64,000 nucleotides of DNA from Rhizobium sp. WYCCWR10014 (GTDB lineage Bacteria > Pseudomonadota > Alphaproteobacteria > Rhizobiales > Rhizobiaceae): positions 62,001-126,000 of the forward strand of contig NZ_LXFU01000041.1 in the NCBI RefSeq assembly GCF_001657485.1, in the 5' to 3' direction. Within the stretch, counting starts at the first letter, position 1, and every line of letters starts with the position of its first letter. The translations under genes and the position numbers were made by a program. Shown in pieces: positions 60,190 to 64,000 of the stretch. A model generated the notes under the pieces. It searched no databases. It was not told where the DNA came from and worked only from the letters and a program-made list of their open reading frames with translations.

Positions 60190-61401
60190 TCATCTGCCGT
60201 TGCGGGCGGCCCATCTCCTGAGCCGCAAGCCGTTGAGCCTGATGAAGCCTTCGGCATCATGATGATCGTAGGCGATGGCGCTTTCCTCGAAGGTGACGAG
60301 GTCGGCGGAGTAGAGTGAGCAGGGGGAGGTGCGGGAGATGACCGAGGCGCTTCCTTTGTAGAGCCTTATCGCCACTTCGCCGCTGACGAAGGTCTGGCTG
60401 TGGTCGATCAGGGCTTGCAGCATTTCGCGCTCAGGCGCGAACCAGAAGCCGTTGTAGATCAGCTCGGCGTAGCGGGGCATGATTTCGTCCTTCAAATGGG
60501 CGGCGGCGCGGTCCAGCGTGATCGATTCAATGCCGCGATGGGCCGCGAGCAGGATCGTGCCTCCCGGCGTTTCGTATATTCCCCTCGACTTCATGCCGAT
60601 GAAGCGGTTTTCGACGAGATCGAGCCGCCCGACGCCGTGCCGGCCGCCCAATCCATTGAGTCCGGTCAGCAATGCGGCCGGCGTCATGGCCTTGCCGTTC
60701 ACCGAAACCGGATCGCCCCTCTCGAAACCGATGGTGATGATCTCCGGCGTGTCGGGAGCGTCGACGGGATCGACCGTGCGCTGATAGACATGATCGGGCG
60801 CGACTTCAGCCGGGTTTTCGAGAATCTTGCCTTCGGTCGAGGTGTGCAGCAGGTTGGCGTCGATCGAGAACGGCGCCTCGCCGCGCTTGTCGCTCGGCAC
60901 CAGGATATGATGTTGCTCGGCATATTCCAGAAGCTGCATGCGGGAGCGTATGTTCCATTGGCGCCAGGGAGCAATGATCTTAATCGACGGGTCTAGCGCA
61001 TTGACGGCCAGCTCGAACCGGACCTGATCATTGCCCTTGCCTGTCGCGCCGTGGGCAACTGCATGCGCGCCAACCTCCCGGGCTATGCCGACCAGATGCT
61101 TGGCAATCAGCGGCCGTGCGATGGAACTGCCCAGCAGATACTGTCCCTCATAGAGCGCGTTCGCCCGCAACATCGGAAAGACGAAATCGCTGACGAACTC
61201 CTCACGCAGATCAACGATGCGGATGTCCTTGACCCCTGACATCTCCGCTTTGGCGCGTGCCGGCCCGAGCTCCTCGCCCTGGCCGAGATCGGCGGTGAAA
61301 GTCACCACCTCGCATCCGTAGGTTTCCTGCAACCATTTGAGGATGATCGAGGTATCCAGCCCGCCCGAATAAGAAAGCACAATTTTCTCTATCTTCGTCA
61401 T
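60190..61401 (-). CDS. argG: Argininosuccinate synthase
   Basis: A 403-residue enzyme joining citrulline and aspartate with ATP, the seventh step of arginine synthesis. The ATP pyrophosphatase loop is LSYSGGLDTSIILKWLQETY. HGATGKGNDQVRFELA and NRFIGMKSRGIYETPGGTIL are family signatures. The ATG at 61401 follows GGAGATGG; the longer open frame adds 30 unlikely residues. It lies divergent from an Lrp/AsnC gene. Rhizobia carry a housekeeping argG whose sequence, as recalled, differs in many places, so this is probably a second copy. Confidence 0.92.
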   Translation of the reverse strand: MTKIEKIVLSYSGGLDTSIILKWLQETYGCEVVTFTADLGQGEELGPARAKAEMSGVKDIRIVDLREEFVSDFVFPMLRANALYEGQYLLGSSIARPLIAKHLVGIAREVGAHAVAHGATGKGNDQVRFELAVNALDPSIKIIAPWRQWNIRSRMQLLEYAEQHHILVPSDKRGEAPFSIDANLLHTSTEGKILENPAEVAPDHVYQRTVDPVDAPDTPEIITIGFERGDPVSVNGKAMTPAALLTGLNGLGGRHGVGRLDLVENRFIGMKSRGIYETPGGTILLAAHRGIESITLDRAAAHLKDEIMPRYAELIYNGFWFAPEREMLQALIDHSQTFVSGEVAIRLYKGSASVISRTSPCSLYSADLVTFEESAIAYDHHDAEGFIRLNGLRLRRWAARNGR

Positions 61402-61485
61402 CAGCCCATCTCCATCATGATGCTGAAACGATAGGCCAAGTTCTGCGCAATGAGCTTGCGAAACATCCGCAAAATTGTGAAAGTT

Positions 61486-61500
61486 TGGCATATCGTGCCA
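61486..61500. promoter_or_regulatory. Palindromic candidate Lrp-type operator
   Basis: TGGCA-TATCG-TGCCA, a 15-base palindrome with five-base arms, sits 26 bases before the Lrp start and 85 before argG, in the only divergent gap between them. Lrp/AsnC proteins typically bind such short symmetric AT-centred sites. Confidence 0.5.
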
Positions 61501-61525
61501 TTATGCTGTGAATTGGAGCTATCAA

Positions 61526-61993
61526 ATGCCAGTCATCCTGGACCTGATCGACCGTCATATCCTGCGCGTGCTTCAGCGTGACGGGCGTATTTCGAACGTC
61601 GATCTGGCGAAGGAGGTAGGCCTATCGCCTTCGCCCTGCCTGCGTCGCGTCCGGCTGCTGGAAGAGGCCGGGATCATCGATCGCTACGTCGCCGTGCTGG
61701 ACCCTGCAAAGGTCGGGGCGGGATTGACGGTTTTTGCCCGCGTCTGGTTCAAGACCCAGGACGCCGAGGTCACGCTCCGCTTCGCCGAAGCCGTCAGGCG
61801 GTTCCCCGAGGTGATGGAATGCTACCTGACGACAGGGGAATGCGATGCCGTGCTTCGGATCGTCACCGCCGATCTGCACAGCTACTGGCGTTTTCAGGCC
61901 GATCACCTGACGCGTATCCCGAGCGTCCTCAGCGTCAAGACCGACGTGCCGATGGAGACGCTGAAGCGAAGCTACGAACTGCCGTTGCGATAG
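61526..61993 (+). CDS. Lrp/AsnC family transcriptional regulator
   Basis: A 155-residue regulator. The HTH is RISNVDLAKEVGLSPSPCLR, followed by an AsnC effector domain (GLTVFARVWFKTQDAEVTLR; VMECYLTTGECDAVLRIVTA). The ATG at 61526 with GGAG eight bases upstream is chosen over GTG 61508. It is divergent from argG and probably controls it in response to an amino acid. Confidence 0.9.
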   Translation: MPVILDLIDRHILRVLQRDGRISNVDLAKEVGLSPSPCLRRVRLLEEAGIIDRYVAVLDPAKVGAGLTVFARVWFKTQDAEVTLRFAEAVRRFPEVMECYLTTGECDAVLRIVTADLHSYWRFQADHLTRIPSVLSVKTDVPMETLKRSYELPLR

Positions 61994-62010
61994 GCGTCGT
62001 GGCTCGATCC

Positions 62011-62373
62011 TTACCCCGGGGCGTTCGGATTCCTTGCCAGCCAGATGAGGCCTATGACCAAAAGCAGGATCATCACGGCATGGGTGATGTAATCGAGCCT
62101 GGTTTGCGGGCCGACGCGGACGGCGATGGTGAAGGCGCCAACAAGGGTGCCGAGGAGGGCAAAAGACTGGGCCGAGATCGCAGCCATTCGGCTCCACGGT
62201 CGGTCAAGGCTGAGCGAGATCAGGCCGAGGAGAAGGATGGCTGATATCACCGCTTCGGCAATCATCGCCTGCCGGTGTTCGTGGCCTTCGAGGACGAGCC
62301 CGGCATGGGTGAGCGAGGCAGTGGCATAAAGACAGGTTTCGACCACGAAGAGGATCGCGATAGCTGGACGCAT
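62011..62373 (-). CDS. Small four-helix membrane protein
   Basis: A 120-residue protein made almost wholly of four helices: RPAIAILFVVETCLYATASL, EAVISAILLLGLISLSLDRP, AQSFALLGTLVGAFTIAVRV and ITHAVMILLLVIGLIWLARN. His and Asp residues face the ends (THAGLVLEGHEHRQAM). It resembles uncharacterised inner-membrane proteins often found as single genes in rhizobia. It converges on the Lrp gene. Confidence 0.7.
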   Translation of the reverse strand: MRPAIAILFVVETCLYATASLTHAGLVLEGHEHRQAMIAEAVISAILLLGLISLSLDRPWSRMAAISAQSFALLGTLVGAFTIAVRVGPQTRLDYITHAVMILLLVIGLIWLARNPNAPG

Positions 62374-62489
62374 GGCATGGCTCCCTGGGGGATGTCGCCT
62401 GGGGCGGCTGCAGCGGCGATTGCCGACTTCCTTTTATCATTGCATGGAGGGCAGACGGCGGACACCGCCGCCTGCGACTTTGTTTGCAA

Positions 62490-63329
62490 TTACGCCTTCA
62501 ATGCCGCGGCATAATCTGCAGCGTAAGTCTTCAGCGAACGCGGCACCTTGCCCGTCAGCGTCTCGACATCGCCAGTCACGACGGCCGTCCAGCCTTGGCG
62601 AACCGGATAGAAGATCGAAGCGAGGAAGCTCGCATAGTCGGCCGGTACGCCGGCGCCGGTGAGAATGCCAATGAAGGCGTCGTCCGTGATGGCGTTGTAA
62701 GCGATCGGCTTGCCGATGACCGCGGAAAGGATGACGGCGGCTTCGGCGTAGGACAGGGCTTCCGGGCCGGTCAGATTGAACGCCTTGCCGTCGAAGGCCG
62801 TGGAGGTGAGGGCCGCCACGGCGCTTGCCGCGATGTCTCGGGCGTCGATGAAGCTCGACTTGCCCTCGGCGGCCGGAAGCGCGATCTGGCCATGGTCGAT
62901 GCCGGCCTTCCAGAAGGTGTGAAAATTGTCGGCGAACCAGTTCGGGCGCAGGATGACGTAAGGTGTGCCTGATGTTTCCAGGGCGATCTCGACCTGGCGA
63001 TAGGGAATGGAGTCGTCGGCGTCGACGCCGAAAACGCTCTGGAACACGACCTTTACCTTGCGGCTGGCGGCCGCTTCGATGATGGGCAGCAGCAGGCCCT
63101 TGGCATCGATATAACCGGAAGGCAGAAGCACATGGGCGCGGTCGACGCCCTCGAAGGCTGGGCCATGGGTTTCCGGCTTGCCATGGTCGAAGACGACGCC
63201 CTCGGCGCCCGCCACGGGCTTGCCCGTGCGGGACGCGGCCTTGACGGCCTCACCCTTGGCCAGAAGCCCATCCACGACATGCTTGCCGACGGTGCCCGTC
63301 GCGCCGAGAACGAGAATCTTGTTGCTCAT
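62490..63329 (-). CDS. NAD(P)H-binding oxidoreductase (NmrA/QOR2-like)
   Basis: A 279-residue atypical SDR. MSNKILVLGATGTVGKHVVD is the GATGxxG loop; VVFQSVFGVDADDSIPYRQV and YVILRPNWFADNFHTFWKAG match the NmrA/QOR2 group of NADPH-quinone reductase-like proteins. It is divergent from an HxlR regulator, a pairing common for quinone or aldehyde stress genes. Likely induced when the HxlR protein senses an electrophile; that is inference. Confidence 0.85.
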   Translation of the reverse strand: MSNKILVLGATGTVGKHVVDGLLAKGEAVKAASRTGKPVAGAEGVVFDHGKPETHGPAFEGVDRAHVLLPSGYIDAKGLLLPIIEAAASRKVKVVFQSVFGVDADDSIPYRQVEIALETSGTPYVILRPNWFADNFHTFWKAGIDHGQIALPAAEGKSSFIDARDIAASAVAALTSTAFDGKAFNLTGPEALSYAEAAVILSAVIGKPIAYNAITDDAFIGILTGAGVPADYASFLASIFYPVRQGWTAVVTGDVETLTGKVPRSLKTYAADYAAALKA

Positions 63330-63342
63330 GTCACTCTCCTTG

Positions 63343-63379
63343 GTATCTATTGGAAACTATCTTACTATTGGATAGATAC
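63343..63379. promoter_or_regulatory. Inverted repeat, probable HxlR operator
   Basis: GTATCTAT (63343-63350) and ATAGATAC (63372-63379) are perfect reverse complements 21 bases apart, with an inner CTATC/GATAG echo. They lie in the 131-base divergent gap, directly in front of the SDR start and overlapping any promoter for it. Confidence 0.6.
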
Positions 63380-63460
63380 AGGGAAATTCGGATTGGAAAA
63401 GAGAGCACTTTTTTGTCACCTGGTTTCCTCCGGGAAACCGCTTCGGGAAGGGAAAAGCAG

Positions 63461-63838
63461 ATGACGGCGATGCAACAGGCCTACAACGTCTATGAGGACC
63501 GCTGCCCGACGCGGCTGGTGCTGGACCGGCTGGCGGACAAATGGGCGCTGCTCATTCTCGACCGGCTGGAAGGCGGGCCGGTGCGTTTCAATCACATCCG
63601 CCGCGATATCAAAGGCATATCGCAGAAGGTTCTGGCCCAGACGCTGCGGAAGCTGGAGCGCAACGGGCTGATTTCTCGCACGATCTTTCCGACCGTGCCG
63701 GTGACCGTCGAATATGCGCTGACGCCGCTGGGGCACACCCTGACGGATACCGTTTCCGCTCTTGCCCACTGGGCCGAGAAAAATATGGATGCTATTTTTG
63801 CGGCACAACGTGCCTATGACGAAACCCACCCCGTTTGA
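63461..63838 (+). CDS. HxlR family transcriptional regulator
   Basis: A 125-residue winged-helix regulator. TRLVLDRLADKWALLILDRL and VRFNHIRRDIKGISQKVLAQ and TLRKLERNGLISRTIFPTVP are the classic HxlR signatures. Cys14 (EDRCPT) is at the position used as redox/electrophile sensor in some family members. The ATG at 63461 behind AAGGGAAA is chosen; an earlier ATG adds unlike sequence. Confidence 0.9.
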   Translation: MTAMQQAYNVYEDRCPTRLVLDRLADKWALLILDRLEGGPVRFNHIRRDIKGISQKVLAQTLRKLERNGLISRTIFPTVPVTVEYALTPLGHTLTDTVSALAHWAEKNMDAIFAAQRAYDETHPV

Positions 63839-63916
63839 TAGTTCGGGGAGGCCGCGACGGCGATCTATACTGTGCGCCGCTCCAGAGGATCTGGGCCGAA
63901 GGCGCCGTCGAGAGGA

Positions 63917-64000
63917 TCACTCGACCTGGATATGAATATGGTCGTCGTGGCGGGCGGCGCGGCAGCCTTGAAAACGGACATGGCTGTCGGTAATGCCGAG
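63917..64000 (-). CDS. C-terminal end of a gene running off the right edge
   Basis: Twenty-seven codons before a TGA at 63919-63917. The end reads CRAARHDDHIHIQVE. An H-D-D-H-I-H cluster at the C-terminus recalls zinc sites of LAS-type murein peptidases, but too little is present to assign the family. Confidence 0.4.
   Translation of the reverse strand, partial: LGITDSHVRFQGCRAARHDDHIHIQVE

Noticed and set aside
1..64000. tRNA, rRNA, riboswitch, prophage or integrase
   Set aside because: None was recognised on either strand. No cloverleaf ends, ribosomal signatures or recombinase motifs were seen, although short RNAs cannot be excluded by eye.

Overview
The window is high-GC alphaproteobacterial DNA. 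Gene content (coxMNOP-type oxidase, Kup, ECF sigma with NrsF-type anti-sigma, PrsDE-style secreted proteins) and several families of palindromic intergenic repeats point to Rhizobium of the leguminosarum/etli group. It contains no rRNA, tRNA, CRISPR array, phage or transposase gene. It reads as an accessory-rich part of a chromosome or large plasmid, with many small transcription units for redox chemistry, transport and small-molecule metabolism.

Layout. 1-5.5 kb: the start of a LysE exporter, a small cytochrome c, and a coxM-N-O-P-(IV) aa3-type oxidase operon. 5.5-10.3 kb: an amine-utilisation unit (AraC regulator, divergent APC permease, a coupled small membrane peptide, copper amine oxidase). 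10.3-16 kb: a patchwork containing a duplicated dienelactone-hydrolase 5' end fused in frame to a Nudix gene, a PPOX remnant, a flavin monooxygenase, a dienelactone hydrolase, a VOC protein with a TTG-started small membrane protein, and an epimerase. 16-23 kb: a membrane-anchored AraC protein, a MacB-like exporter (HlyD, ATPase, two permeases) and a DMT transporter. 23.5-27 kb: two tandem 495-residue beta-helix proteins with a cadherin/VCBS-like tail.

27.3-31.1 kb is the most coherent system. A 354-bp MITE-like element is followed by an ECF sigma/NrsF pair. Divergent from these are a methionine-rich MxKDx peptide, a membrane cytochrome b and a Tat-exported molybdopterin oxidoreductase. GTAACC-N15/16-CGAA promoters face both ways in the shared intergenic region. 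The layout parallels the hypochlorite-scavenging SigF/NrsF-MrpX-YedY system described in Azospira, here with a different cytochrome b.

31-45 kb: an exported intradiol dioxygenase, a cupin between two paralogous NAD(P)-binding proteins, a Na+/H+ antiporter, kup, an exported protein whose 5' region is copied from kup, an MFS transporter, a TIGR02594-like exported protein, a methyltransferase, a GNAT protein, a tyrosine phosphatase-like protein and a PLP decarboxylase. 45-64 kb: a proline-rich membrane protein, GNAT, ornithine cyclodeaminase family, dapB, several VOC proteins, a nitrilase-fold protein lacking two catalytic residues, a LysR regulator, an ABC exporter, a phosphodiester glycosidase-like protein, ubiA, an argG paralogue divergent from an Lrp/AsnC gene, and an HxlR/SDR pair.

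Start codons were chosen by Shine-Dalgarno fit and family N-termini. Functions come from motif reading alone; no database search was run.
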